The notes below the pieces were generated by a model. That model did not search any database. It had not been told where the DNA came from and was given only the letters and a program-made list of their open reading frames with translations. A DNA stretch of 64,000 bases from Knoxdaviesia capensis (lineage: Eukaryota > Ascomycota > Sordariomycetes > Microascales > Gondwanamycetaceae), in assembly GCA_001510575.1 (NCBI GenBank), contig LNGK01000008.1, positions 2,470,314-2,534,313 on the forward strand. The letters are read 5' to 3'. Each line of letters opens with the position of its first letter. The stretch's first letter is position 1. Made by a program: the position numbers and the translations under genes. Below are positions 22,703 to 35,204 of the stretch, in pieces.

Positions 22703-25685
22703 GTTATAAAACTGGAAGGGTCCCGCAAGCAACAGACGGCATGATAGAAACGAAGGATAGTCTAGGGATTTAAAGGTCTTGTAAAGAGACTGGGAAAGAG
22801 AAATTTGAAGAGAAAAACAAGGGAAAGAGAAGAGAAGGGAAGGATGGCCCTAATAAGGAGTCTCTTTGAAAAAATTAAGGTGAAAAAGGTTGATAGCATG
22901 AGTGGCTAACCAGAGAACGGCGACTTCGAAGACTGAAATAGGAAAACTGGCCACTAGTTATACCTGTCAGTAAGGTTAGTTTCTTCAAAAGTGAGCGGCT
23001 CGCGTCGCTAACGAGCAGGAAAGCAGAAGAAGAAAAGGTCCAAAAGAATTCAGAAGTGCCAAAATAGATTGAGGAGAAAAGAGGAGAACCTCAAGAACGA
23101 GACAGACACAGTCCAAACCTCAACGGCTCGGGCGTTTAGGGCATGTAACCATCACTGACCGATCGACTCTGTAACTATCTACCGTATCATTCCATTCGGG
23201 ATTTCAGGATACCATAGCTGATCAAGGGAGTGTGTGCTGGTACTCCAAAAGGCCAAACTCCAAAAGAAGGTGATAAAGGCGCGGGGGACTAAATACGAGG
23301 TTTTTGTGTCTTTTCCTAGCAGGCATTTGCGATTATGCAGCAATAATGTGGACAGGGCCAAAGCCAAGGCCTTGGGGGGGTCGCCATGTGTAGAATACTC
23401 GCTCGTATACGAAGTGGAAATAATGCTTGAGTTTGGTCGCGGTAACACAGATGGACACAACTTACCGTGGAGTCGGGGTGAAGGGCGCGGCAAGTTCGGG
23501 AGGCAGAATGAGTATATTGACAATGAGGGCGAGTCTGACATCGTCCAAATCCTTCGTTTACCACCACCACGATGGGAAAAAGGGAATATAGATTCATTAG
23601 ATGGCTTATTGTGGAGTGTGTTCCGGGGGCGAGGATCGAAGATTTGGGAATGCGAGCTATGTGGCACACAGCGGGGACTTCATTTCATACAAGCTCAGGC
23701 GGGACACGAACACCCTCAGATCTGGTGATCTTGAGCATCATGATAAGCTGATGTTCAAGACTAGCTGCCAAAATCGAAATGTGTCAGTTGACCATATTCT
23801 CTAGAGATAGTTTCCCGTGCCCCTTCATGTTTATCTGAAGGAGCAAATACGAATCGCGGTGTAGCAGGGCCTTTCCACCCCAAAAAGGACAAAACTGCCG
23901 GAGAAGCTTCATACCGAATTTCAAATGGTCCGCTTTCCGTCCAAGGGCTGGTTGAATACGATGTAGCATAGCGTCGCGAATTTGGGCTTGGATCCGGAAA
24001 CCCTTGCGAGCCGGCATGGATGTGGTCGAACTGGGACCTAACAAACTTCGCGCACAAATATTGGAGACGGCAGAGAGGCGTGGCTAGTAGTACTTTGCTC
24101 GTCTAAACTCTGCAGGAGTTTGCTGATGGCGGCTCGGTATGGCCCGATGGCTGAAGGCCAATGGGGAATGATTATGGGAAAGGTTAGCTGAGGTCTCTGG
24201 GGTCTCAGCCAAGGATGATGAAAGAGAAGAATGAAAAAGATGAATTTTCGTGCGTCATTGATGTTTCTTGCGGAACAAGCTCCGATAGATGCATCTCATG
24301 CCCCGTCTGGCGAAATTGAGGTTTAAACGGAGCAGAAAAATGGTTCAGGGTCAATTATCACGGAAGATTTCATTCATCTTGACTTTGTGCGCCGAATCTG
24401 TCCACAGCTCATGTTGGGAAGCAGCGATCGTGAGCTGTCGCTGTTCCTGACGGAAAGAGCTTCTGCCAGGCGGATCGCGTTTGTCGAGGGAAGGAACATT
24501 CAAGAGTGTAGGTCATGGAGCCCTATTCGGCGCACAGAATGGAAATTATTGTCTCGAGATTCAATCATCTCCTTTTCCGAGTTTGGCCCCGGAGTTTTGT
24601 TCTTTGCTGCTTCTCTCGACTCGTTTTTGCGGGACAAATCGCCATGGCATCTCAGCCTCTCCTTCCCCTCTATTCCCTGTTCGAGTTATATAAGCATCTT
24701 CCGATTTGTCTACTCCTGAACCTTCTTCCTCTTCTCTTCTTTAATAATGATCATACTCTTTCCTGCCGACATATAGAGTGAGTCGTGGCGGGCTTCAGTG
24801 TCTGAAAATCAGTAGGCACATTCTGGATTATCTTCAGTTTCTATACCACTTGAAACTTCATCTGTAGCCAACTTCTGGTTGCTCTCTTCCTTCAGACTGG
24901 GCACATCACTCCCCTTTTCGAAGGAACACCTCATGTCCCAACATACTACTTCTCGGTATATTGAAGCTACACAACAAGATAGTACGGTTAGCAAGAGCGA
25001 TCAAGATAGTCAAACAGCCCAGCACATATGCTGATTCCTTCCTAGATATAGTTCTTCCAACTATATCTCCAATCCCATCGATCCCATATATATCACGGTA
25101 TCTCACCATTTTCTTCACCTGCTCTCATCTCGGCATGCCTTTTGATAGAGTCTGACTGCACTTTGTCAACCTCCCTTTCTTTTTTTTTCTTTTTTTTTTT
25201 CTTTTTCTTTTTTCAGTGGCTACCAAAACTCTTCATTTGTTTCTGACCTAAACATTTGACTCTTCGTCGGCGTTCTGGCCGGGTGGGCGGCAGGACACCG
25301 CCATATCAAGTAAGTTCTCCCAGACTGGTCTGATTCCTCGCTTATTTCGGAGCGGCCGGAAAAGTTGCCTTGTCCACGACTTTCACCGTCGGGTCATGAC
25401 CATATTTTGCGCCGGGCTTACCTTGCCCTTCTAGGCCATGAAGTAGCTTACTTGGCTTCTTCACATGGATAACGCTGTTGAGACCACAGTGCAAGTGTGA
25501 GCCGGCCGGCGGCCGGCGGTTGTGTCGGGCTGCAGCGTCCTCTTGCTCGGGAGTCCGGGCCGGACAAAATGGGCGAGGGCAGAAGACCACGCAAGCAAAC
25601 TTCTTTCTTTGCGGAGTTCTCAATGAGCGAATGGAGGGCATCGGTTTGCCAAGAGACTGACTTTGTTTGTTCTAATCACCCTTCC

Positions 25686-25743
<58 letters not shown>

Positions 25744-26161
25744 AAAGATTACACACACCTTGAGAAACCACCGAACTGATTCGCCGAGTCCGTTGGAGAA
25801 GGGACGGAACCACTGTCAACAATTCGCCCGGGTCCGTCGCGATGACGAGACTCGACCATAGGAAACCAGGGTTATTCCCCCGGCTAATGATACACAACAT
25901 CACGCGATGGAGGTGTGACGGCTTCCCGATCTCTCAATCCGGCTCCATGTCGTTTTGAAAAACCGGGAACGGGACATTCCCCAAGTAAGTTGATCTGGGG
26001 GAGGAGAGAACATAGACCCCAGATATAGTACTTCAGCCAAGCCTTGGGGCGTTATATTGCTCAGAAATCCCAATCGCGCAGATTCCGCTGTATTGCTCGG
26101 TCTCCGGCCGGCTATATTTAGCCATCCTGCTCCTTCGATTTTCCCATACACCACTACGCTT
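22703..26161. other. divergent intergenic region (GH76 / esterase promoters)
   Basis: About 3.5 kb with no supportable gene. Overlapping open frames of 100-165 codons at 23,179-23,728 on both strands have no motif and look fortuitous. It contains a homopolymer junction (listed separately), a GGCCGGCGGCC palindromic patch near 25,500-25,520, and AG-rich then CT-rich blocks flanking the two starts. Promoters for both genes must lie here; no specific site was assigned. Confidence 0.65.
25684..25737. repeat. compound homopolymer, poly-C then poly-A
   Basis: A run of about 23 C is followed directly by about 31 A. Such a junction is rare in fungal DNA and error-prone in sequencing, so both lengths should be treated as uncertain. 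Confidence 0.8.
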
Positions 26162-28568
26162 ATGCAGCACGGAAGCATGGCGGCTATAGCAGACCCGCCC
26201 CGAAATGAAAAGTCCGCCACCGGGACGCGTGAAGCTGGACACAGTGAAGAGACAGCTTATATAAAGGGCCATGTCGCGGCCGGCTCTGCCTCTTGGCCTT
26301 TTCGAAGTCCGTTTCTGGGCCGTCATTTCGTGATCCCAATTGCCGTGGCTGCTATCATCATGATTCCCCTCTATTTGCTGCTCCCGGCCGTTGCTGTGGC
26401 CAGCGTTGGGCACGGAGGCTTGACGATACTTGCCGAAAATGATCTGACCAGTAAGTCTTGATACTGTGAGTTCATTGAGCGGAGTTGACACGGGTGGCTG
26501 ACATCTGACATCTGACCTTCGCAGACTCTCCCGTTGACGACACATCCGCCGTTCTTCTCCACGAAAAGACATCCTACAAGGCTGCCGCCAAAGCCTGCAG
26601 CGCACTGGGCGAGTCCTTGTGGGACCCGGAATCGGACTTCGGGGCCGGACTCAACAGCTCGCTTTCGTACCAAGTATTCCTGAACAACTTCAAATCGGCT
26701 CAGTTGTTCTGGGTCGGCAAGGACAAGGCTTCCGATGATTGCACGGCTATATCTTCGACTGGAAAGCTGAGCATTGTGGCGTGTTCTAAGAAGCTGCCCG
26801 CACTATGCTCGCAAAGCGCCCCCGTGTCAACCTCGGCCACGCGAGACGACGCGACGGAATTCCACGTGAACCAGACAGTAGCGAACGGAGCAACCTACGA
26901 AGGATTCCGCGACCGCTTCGTGTTCAAGTTCCGGGGAGTGCGGTTTGCTAATACCCCGCTACGATTCGACTACTCGACTGTCTACGAGCCCGAGGCCGGC
27001 GCGCACATCCCTGCCCTGAAGGCTGGTGCCGACTGTGTTCAGCCGATTGGAGAGGTCCAGGAGGGCATGAGTGAAGACTGCCTCTTCATGAACATCTGGA
27101 CTCCGTATCTTCCTGCCACGAAAAATTGCGCTTCGACGGCGGCTGGCCTCAAGCCCGTTATGCTGTACATCTACGGCGGAGGCTTTACAAGCGGATCAGG
27201 AAAGAACCCAAACACCGACGGCACGAATCTGGCGTCTCGCGGAGATGTGGTTTCCATCTCGGTGAACTACCGCGTCGGCTCAATTGGATTCCTGCCCCTT
27301 ATGGACGGCATCCACAACGGCAACTACGCCCTCGGCGATATCATCACCGCCCTGAAGTGGGTTCAAGCCAATGCCGTGCACTTTGGAGGCGACCCGGGTT
27401 CGGTGACCATCTTTGGCGAGTCTGCCGGCGCCGTCATTGTTCGTGCGATCGTTGCGTCGCCGGCTGCCAAAGGACTGTTCCATAAAGCAATCAGCCAGTC
27501 AGGACCGAGCGGGCTGGTGCCGGGAGCCCCGGGGACACTCATCACCACCTACCCGCCGAAAGACGCGGAGTATGCCGGGCCTGGGTTCGCTGTTCTGGAG
27601 GAGAGTGGGTGCATTGATGCAACCGACTTTTTGGAGTGCCTGAGAGGGATTGATGCCCACGAGCTGGTGAACTATGAGGCGAAGTCAACGTATGGAGGCC
27701 CTATCTTCTGTTTGGGCGAAGCCCAGCTAACACTGTTCCCCTATACAGCCGTATCGTCATCGACGGGACCATCATAACCTCGGACACACTCGATCTGACC
27801 GGCGAAGCCGGCCAGACGAAGGATGTTGTGCTTGTCACTGGCACCAACCGGGACGAGCTGGCCATTGACGTGCCGTTCCCGGAGACCGACCAGACCCGCG
27901 ACGAAGTGATCGACAGCCTAAGCAGCCGGTTTGGCGTCGACCTTACCCCGCTAACATCGACCGCCGAGTTCCGCAACGCCTTTGCCCTCGCCGAGACGCC
28001 GTCGCGCGCCGAGGTGCTCAACTTCACATCCCGAATCTTCACCGACGCCATGTACACCTGCAGCGACCAGGCCACCGCGTACTCGGCCGCCCGCCACGGC
28101 GGCTTCGGCGCGGTGTACGCCTTCGTGTTCAACCGCACGTACAACCCCGCCGGGTACACCCAGCCACACTGCGGGCCGGCGGCCACCGACGAGTTCCCGC
28201 ACGGCGATCCGAGCCTCGAGTACTTCAAGTGCCACGCCGGCGAGCAGATGATCGTGTTCGGCACGCTCGCCCGCGCGCCGCAGCCCGACCGCGACGGGCT
28301 CGATCTGCCCTTCAGCCGGCTGATCATCGATTACTGGAGCGCGGTGGCCTGGCGCGGAGACCCGAACCCGACCGACGAGTACCTGGTTGCACGCGGGTAC
28401 TGGGACACGCTGGCCCAGGTGCACAAAGTGGGCTTGTGGCAGCCCGGACTGGGTGACGAGATCAACCTGCGGCTTCTGCAGTGGAACGGACGCACCATCG
28501 CTCCAGTTGAACAGCAGCAGTGTATGGTGATTGGCCTGGGGCTGGATATTTTCGAGAGGGAAGAGTAA
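26162..28568 (+). CDS. type II membrane carboxylesterase with N-terminal lectin-like segment
   Basis: Exons 26162-26450, 26525-27689 and 27749-28568 encode 757 aa; introns are 74 bp (GTAAGT/CAG) and 59 bp (GTATGG, GCTAAC branch, ACAG). ATGs at 26177 and 26057 are alternatives. Residues 1-55 are hydrophilic and presumably cytoplasmic; 56-82 form one TM helix without a cleavage site. Residues ~100-195 have spaced Cys, Trp and W-V-G words resembling the C-type-lectin-like part of ascomycete esterases. The alpha/beta-hydrolase follows: oxyanion loop Y-G-G-G-F, nucleophile elbow G-E-S-A-G (Ser396) and F-K-C-H-A-G-E, whose His647 is the probable catalytic base. Known: COesterase-family enzymes hydrolyse carboxylic esters; the substrate here is unknown. 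The extracytoplasmic orientation is inferred. Confidence 0.9.
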
Positions 28569-29137
28569 GGAAAGACGAAAGCCAAGAAGAGTGTAGCACA
28601 CAAAAAGTCATTCAGTTCTGCACATTATCTGAGGGATATATATATATATAACCTAGCGTTTATACCAAACATCTCCGAACGCCGTACACCAGTGCTGGGA
28701 CCTGCTGCAAGAGAGAGCAGATTCTCCAGCTAACAAGTCAGACAAAATACTGTAAACATGACTCTAAAAGAAACCATTAGTGTGATCATGACCCATTTCC
28801 GCAAAAGCTCTTTGCGAGAGGAAAAAAACAATAACAAGAAAGATAAAAAGCCCCATTGCACCCTCTCATTTGCAGGATATCTGTAATGAGAGCCTGGGGG
28901 GGTATCCGTAATTGCGTCAAGCAGAAAAAAGAGGCTAAACAGGCAAAACAAGCCGAAGAAGAAGAACAACAGAAAAGCGAGAAGCGAGACACGCTAACCA
29001 GATATCTGAAGGGAGAAAGATAAGATGCGGTAGCATTCCACATCGGCAAAGGCATTTAACCTTGACAAGATGACCACCCCGCATAGATTAAAGAAGAACC
29101 CGGAAACGCGCGGAAGGGGGAAAGAAATGCACGGCAT
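28569..29137. other. convergent 3' intergenic region
   Basis: About 570 bases between the stop codons of the esterase (+) and the GPI-type gene (-). A TA repeat lies at 28,636-28,651. No gene seen. Confidence 0.7.
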
Positions 29138-30044
29138 TTACACGACGCCGTGAGCCGTGAGGAAGAACACACACGTCGACGCAGCAACCACGGCGGGAAC
29201 GAGGAATACCAGGACGCCACGGGCCACAGCGCTCGGCGCGCCGCTGCCGGCGCCCCCCGATGCGCCGTTGCTCGTGGCGATCGGATCGGCGGTGATGTCG
29301 AGGGTCTGTTCGACGGTCGGCGGCACGGTGAGGGTCAGCACGGCCCAGTTGGCGGCCACGTCGGACGCGGGGTACGTGGTGGTCCACACCTCGACGTTCG
29401 GGTGCGTCGAGGTGCTCATCGACGGCGGGTTGAAGAGGTCTTCGGGGTTGATGCTGGACGAGCCCGAGCAGGCCGCGTAGGTGGTGCCATCGAGGGCACA
29501 TTCGATGTTTCCGGTGCTAAGACGAGGGAAAGCAGAGGTGTTAGGAGGAGATCAAGTTTTGTCTCGACGGCGCGGAGTAAGTACATACTAGAGGTCGGCA
29601 GCGGTGGCGTGGAAGATGAGGGTTTTGGGGCCCTCGGTGATGATGAACGGGAAGTCGGCGTCGATTTCGCAGAAGGCCGGCGTTTGCGGTTTGCAGAAGA
29701 TGGTGTACACAGTCGATTGGTCGTCCTGGCAGGTGAAACAAGTTGAGCACACGTCAGAATAAGCAAGCAGATAAAGAAGAAGGAAAACTAAGATAAAGCT
29801 GCAGATAGCCTCACAGGCCCAAGTTGTGTGATAGGGCTGGCTTGGAACTACCGGGAATAAAGCCGCCACAGCAGATTCGCGGGGGGGCGACAATCAAACT
29901 TACGCTGGTCACGATACTCCCGCGCAAATCCGACCAGGTCTTCGGGTTATACCCAGGCAGATATATCGGGACTTCACTCTGGGCGCTCACGCAGCCGGCC
30001 ACGGCGCAAAACAGGGCCAGCAACGAGGCGGGAAGACGACGCAT
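29138..30044 (-). CDS. GPI-anchored-type secreted protein, unknown function (copy 1)
   Basis: Minus-strand exons 30044-29904, 29725-29589 and 29516-29138 encode 218 aa. Introns are 178 bp (GTAAGT...CCAG) and 72 bp (GTATGT...TTAG). Residues 1-22 form a signal peptide. The mature part has four to six Cys in an ascomycete pattern: an opening I-Y-L-P-G, then T-V-Y-T-I-x-C, I-I-T-E-G-P, and C-x-L-D-G-T-T-x-A-x-C. A Thr/Ser-rich stretch and a C-terminal hydrophobic segment after G-A-S-G-G-A-G-S-G suggest a GPI site. This is a family of small wall-attached proteins common in Pezizomycotina; no activity is known to me. It shares architecture and words with the gene at 35,205. An upstream in-frame start at 30095 would hide the signal peptide and is less likely. 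Confidence 0.83.
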
Positions 30045-31061
30045 GGTGGTGGAGAAGGGGAGAGAAACCGGGCCCCCGGATCTAGGAGAACGCATATAGA
30101 GACAGATATCAAATTGGTTTGCACGGCGAAGAGAGGAAATAAGCGAGGAAAATAGAAATAAATAAAAATAAAAAGGGGGCGAAGAGAGGGGAACCGGCGC
30201 AACTAGGGCTGGAAAAAGGGACCCCGGATTCTGCCTGCAGGCCTGTTTGGCTTCGTCCTATGAACGTCTACACGCGAATTCCTGGGAAGAGACCAAAGTC
30301 TCACAAGCTCCGACTTTGGTGCCGAGTTTCATTACAAGAGAAGTTGAATCGCGGAAAAGAAAACAGAGGAACCCGAGAAACAAGAAGGCCAAGCCGGGAA
30401 GAACGCACGATACGACCAGGGAAGGAAAGAGAATGCGACAGGAATAGAAATGACAAGAGAAGAGAAAAAAAAAAAGCCAAGAACATCGGCATCAAGGGAA
30501 GGGCTAGAACACGAAAAGAACGAGGAGAGAAAAAAGGAAGAGAAGAAGAAAAGAGAGAGAGAGAGGAACAGCACAGAGAAACGAGCATTGGGAATATTTC
30601 ACCTCAAAAAATCTAGACATTTCTTGGCGCTGCATCTTGGCGTTCTTGCGTCGGGCTTGGCATTGCGAGGTCACGTGTCGAGTTGGGTTCCTAGGGTTGG
30701 GACGCACGTGGCAAGCGGGCTAGGGTTAGACACAGAGAGTTGTGAGCTAGAAATAGAGCACAAGACGGCTTGGGCCATCTAGTCCAGAAGACACTGCGGT
30801 AATCGCAGAATCTGGAAAATGATTTTGGAGTGGGGAGCCTAGAGCTCAACGTCTTTATCGAGTACTCATCGCAGAGTGCCTTTACCCAGAGCCCGGTATA
30901 GGGAAGCAGGGGAGTTCGCTTTCACCCTAACCCTAACAATACGGTACTATCACGACGGGACGGGTCTACCCAGAACAGGTATTAGAAGACGGTTCCATTG
31001 AAAAATGTCTAGGATTAAGCCTGTGAGGTACCGGGAAACTCCTTTTTAGTCATATCCAGGC
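30045..31061. other. intergenic region with A/G-rich tract
   Basis: About 1 kb between the start of the GPI-type gene and the stop of the F-box gene. The + strand is almost purely A/G at 30,340-30,575, so the minus strand forms a CT-rich block about 300-500 bases upstream of the GPI-type gene, a plausible promoter element. It also holds two telomere-like CCCTAA units at 30925-30937. No gene supported. Confidence 0.6.
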
Positions 31062-33029
31062 TTATTTAGCTCTTGTAGGCCAAGAACCTCCACTGAACGT
31101 CGTTCCATTGAACATAGACCAGTCAAGGTCCGCATCGCCACGAGCATTGCGAGCCGGCGGGTCAAGGCGAGGCCCGGGGAAGCCTGCCGGCGGAGGCATG
31201 CACCGACGCGGGCACTCCTCATCGAGAAGACTCCAGAAGCGCTCGGTGGGGACGCGCAGGCTGCTATTGGGACAGTCGGAGTGGGCTTGGCACAGCGTCT
31301 TTGCCATCCTTCTGTGCAGGTAGGACTCTCCATCGGACGGGTCGAGCGAGGCGAGCCAGCCCGTCCCAGAGGCCAGGAGGTCGCTCTTCGGTGGCTGGGG
31401 TCTTCGAAAGTTTTCGGGCGTGATCTTTGGGATGGGCCGGGGGCGGTAGAAGGAGCTGAGGTTGAACGACAGGGCACGCGCATATACCAGCTCCAGGTGG
31501 CGGCTCGGCATTCCCGTGCTCTCCGTGCCGTTGTCCTTCTCGCTGCTGCAACTGCAGCACTTCTTGCACCAGCTGGCGCGGATTGCCGCCTGGGCGGGTA
31601 TGTGCGGGTTAGCCTGATACATGTACACCGGCATCTCGGCATATACGGGATGCTTGCATGCGTCGGCCATTGGCTGCTCCTGGCAGCCGTCCTCAGGCGT
31701 ACAGGCTTTCTCCCTGTTCACTGGCTCACCAGCCCGCACTTGCCGAGAAAATTTCTTCCAGGACAAGATGCAATCTATCCGTGGGTGCTTGGGATCCTCA
31801 TACCCGCGTCCGCCGTCCCATGACCGTAGAAGTTTGGCAGTGGTCGAGCGCTTGATGGGGAAAAAGCCGCGGGCTTTTGAGCTCCGGGGCTGGGTTGCCC
31901 GCTCAAACCAGCCGGATTTGAGTTTTTGGGTGCCTGGGTAGCGCACCAGGCGGGAAACTCCCGGCTCGAAGCAGCGCATTTCTGACATCCCCTTCACGGT
32001 GTTGGGGAACAGGTGCTGTCCCACATCTGCCCGGAGCCGGGCCGCGCCGGCACGCAGCTCCTCTGCCGTTGGGGGAAAGTCGGGGGTGGAGCGGTTCTGG
32101 CTTATATGGCCCGACCAGCGCATGGAGATGGAGACGGTGGTGGTCTTGGCCATATACTCGATCACGGCTGTGGGGAAGCGGTCAGGGCTGGAACAGCCTA
32201 TGACATGATCCTCGTGCGTGCACCGGATCACCAAGAGAGGCGTATCGAGGTGACTCTCCCGGCCGGCCAGACGGACGCGGACCCAGTGTTCGATCTCGGC
32301 CAGCGCGATTAGGCGGTGGCTGCACAGTCTCACTCCGCCCGTCCACGCCATACAGAGGCGCTTGTGTGTAGACTTCGCCACTTCCGCGGCCGAGAACACG
32401 GCCATGGGGTGAAAGAAGCCGCAGCCGGCACAGAAAAGCCGACCTATCTGAGCACTCGGCAAAGACTTCATACACAGTTGACGGCACTGGTTCCCAAATG
32501 TATACAGATTCTTGCCTGACTTGCACACCCGCTTGGTTGCCCGGGAAATGAACGACTTTAGCCTCCTGGGACAGCTTTTGGGAACTGGCTGAGCGATGAA
32601 TTTGTGGTGGAAGGAAGAAAAGACTTTGTCCTCAAACAGACGGAGAAAAGTGCGGCATGTCCGGCGAACAGAGTCTAGAGTCCCTGACGGCAGAAGTGCC
32701 ATGATTCTCACTATCAGTTCTTCGGGTAGCTGGAATAAACGAGACTGGGTCTGGTTTTCATATGCGGCTTTGACAAGCGGATCCATGGGCTCCGTAGATG
32801 CAGCTCCCAAGCCAACAAGACTGTACTCTGGAACGTCTGAGGAAGTGTCACTAGAGGATCCAGTCTCACTAGATGATGCAGGTTTATCAGAGGATCCAGT
32901 TTCAGAAGATGAAGCACCACTTTCATCCGAGGACGTGGCACTGGATTCCTCAAGGGGACCGAAAAGGCCAGGATTGGCTTCGTCATTGGGACCATCGAAG
33001 TCCATGACGAAGGCGTGCAAAGAAATCAT
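31062..33029 (-). CDS. F-box protein (fungal family with Cys/His-rich segment)
   Basis: A single minus-strand exon encodes 655 aa from the ATG at 33029, or 647 aa from an in-frame ATG at 33005. The N-terminus (to residue ~95) is acidic and Ser-rich, with near-repeats of S-S-S-E-T-G-S-S. An F-box lies at ~98-140 (L-F-Q-L-P-E-E-L-I-V-R-I-M, then C-R-T-F). Next come F-C-A-G-C-G-F-F-H-P and V-R-L-C-S-H, a Cys/His pattern seen in large fungal F-box families, and a later C-K-K-C-C-S-C cluster. Known: F-box proteins bind Skp1 and recruit substrates to SCF ubiquitin ligases. The substrate is unknown, and no WD40 or LRR module is visible. It sits between two GPI-type genes of the same architecture. 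Confidence 0.87.
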   Translation of the reverse strand: MISLHAFVMDFDGPNDEANPGLFGPLEESSATSSDESGASSSETGSSDKPASSSETGSSSDTSSDVPEYSLVGLGAASTEPMDPLVKAAYENQTQSRLFQLPEELIVRIMALLPSGTLDSVRRTCRTFLRLFEDKVFSSFHHKFIAQPVPKSCPRRLKSFISRATKRVCKSGKNLYTFGNQCRQLCMKSLPSAQIGRLFCAGCGFFHPMAVFSAAEVAKSTHKRLCMAWTGGVRLCSHRLIALAEIEHWVRVRLAGRESHLDTPLLVIRCTHEDHVIGCSSPDRFPTAVIEYMAKTTTVSISMRWSGHISQNRSTPDFPPTAEELRAGAARLRADVGQHLFPNTVKGMSEMRCFEPGVSRLVRYPGTQKLKSGWFERATQPRSSKARGFFPIKRSTTAKLLRSWDGGRGYEDPKHPRIDCILSWKKFSRQVRAGEPVNREKACTPEDGCQEQPMADACKHPVYAEMPVYMYQANPHIPAQAAIRASWCKKCCSCSSEKDNGTESTGMPSRHLELVYARALSFNLSSFYRPRPIPKITPENFRRPQPPKSDLLASGTGWLASLDPSDGESYLHRRMAKTLCQAHSDCPNSSLRVPTERFWSLLDEECPRRCMPPPAGFPGPRLDPPARNARGDADLDWSMFNGTTFSGGSWPTRAK

Positions 33030-35204
33030 ATCTAGGCACTGAACTCCTGAGGCGGGGTAGAACTTTTCGGAGGGTAGCCGAGTAATTACGGTATCTCAAA
33101 GTTTAGCTTGGCGTATTGGATGAAGTTTGTATGATGTTGTGCCGGGCTGGTGGGCAACGGGGTGGGGAGAGTATTGTGTGTATGGGAAGAAGTTTGGCAG
33201 AAGAGAAATTTCGCAAATAAACGGGGGAGATGGTGCCAGTATATACATTCTGGGAGGGCTATTAGATGACTATTCTTGTGGTTACTCCTCTTGTCAGTCT
33301 TGCCCAAGACGGTTCTATCGGCACAGATTGCCTCGGTGGTGGTTTCTCTCATCACACTCTTTCCACCCAAATTTGAACTGACTCGACTCAACACTGCTAC
33401 TCTGGACCTGGCAGATAAGCCCTTTACGGAAGCATCGTTACTTCTACTTTACTCGGTGGCAGCGAGTCAGTTGGGAAGACTCGCGCTATCTACGTAGTTC
33501 ACTGCCTAGGCAAATGATTGGCTATCCGTAATCCGGAGTAAAGTGGGGCCGGGCGTTTTAGCTTCCGGCTTAGACATCCGACGTCGTGGAGTGTTTCAGT
33601 AAGGGTTCCCCTCACTTTCAGTCATAGATACTGGACTAGGCAGTTCGATGACTGTCCATATCTTCTCTTTGGGCATTAGAACGAGATGGAATGGCCATAA
33701 CTGGGAAAGCTCTACAGACGATACCGTTGAACGCCGCCGAGGACCTACCGGAAGACTCACATTGTATAGGCTCCGGAGTATTTCTCTTTCTCCACTAAAT
33801 ATTGCTTCTCAAGCTGCAAAGTTTGAAGATTATTTATGTTAGACAACTGTCACAAGTTTCTGCTAGCCACACTTTCAAATACACCAAACCCTAAACTCAC
33901 TCTCATCTCACATTGACATCACCACCTCCGATTTATCCAACATGACCGCAATACCCAGCACTGCTATACCCCACACCTGCCTTTCGTTGCGGCTTGTAAT
34001 ATATGAGTTTTTTGCGTGCTACATACATTAACCGTGCGCTGTCAAGTCAAAAGCCCATTCTCCACCGTGAGGCTGTTTGGCTGTGGCAGGCTTTAATTTC
34101 TGCATAAACTGCCAGCATCATTCCCGCGGGTAAATCCCACGTCGTTCAGCCCACTTGATTTTCCTGCTGATTTTTCTTGATTATTATTTTGGGGCTTGTA
34201 TTTGTTTGCGATCAGCTGCTTCTGCTGTGTGGCTCTCCAGGCGTGAGTTCGGCGGATTCTTCATCCCCGGATCAGCAATTAACTGGTGTATGCCTCACTC
34301 TGTCAGGTTCCGCGTTTCTTTCTGCGTCCGTCTACTGTTAATTCTTTTCCCTGAGCTCAGTCAGTGGTCTCATCCAACCGTCCACGGCATTGTTACTGTC
34401 TGCACTCCAGCTCCAGACAAAGATCACAACCCCTCCAAAGTCGTCCAGGTCAGCATAACGCCTTCATTCAAGTGCATCTCCATAATAGCGACAGACTTTC
34501 ATTCCACTGTCACCGGATCGCGCTTTTTCTTTTTCTCCTGGCCAAGAGGTTGACTGCAACCACATAATTGAGGTAAATGTATATCAACTGCGCGGGGCGG
34601 GTAGAGCAGACGCAAAACGCCGCACAAGTCATGCTGGCCTCAGCGCCGCCTCCATCGATTAATCCTCCGACCTCTCTTCGTGTGTCCTTTTCGGCGCACT
34701 GGATGCATACACACACGGAACGTGGCCGGAATTTTCTGGGCAGAGGCTGGGGAAGGAAAATGCAGATTGATGAACTTTAAAATATGATGCACGCTATCTG
34801 TTCATTATATACATCTCAGCTATACGGGAACGCATATATCGTATTTCCTGCCAATTAGCCCTATTATTTTCTCATTATGACAGTATCCTCGTGTTAATCT
34901 CTTTGTATCATATATTAGCTGTTCCCCCAAAAAAGGCACGAGAGGGAATATAGAAATCTGAGCTTCCTCTTCTGGTGTCATTTTAATCCTCGTCTTCACC
35001 CTGAATCATTTTCACCAAGAGACCGATAGAAATACAGATACAGAAGTTATTCCTCTTTCCTTCTAGCCTTCAGTCTCTCACAACTTGATACCTTGAAAGC
35101 GCACCATCCCAGTCAAAGTATATACCGAGCCCGAACTCGCGCCGCATCCTGCATCTCTCACCGTCAACCACACTCAGCGCTCACACCGACGAACCAAACA
35201 CACG
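33030..35204. other. divergent intergenic region (F-box / GPI-type gene 2)
   Basis: About 2.2 kb with no supportable gene; open frames are all under about 135 codons and motif-free. It should contain both promoters. AT-rich patches with TATATA lie at 34,805-34,840 and 34,910-34,920, 250-400 bases before the + strand gene. Confidence 0.6.

Noticed and set aside
23179..23728. Overlapping 160-codon frames on both strands
   Set aside because: Neither has a domain, plausible splice partners or coding-like composition; both strands being open suggests chance.
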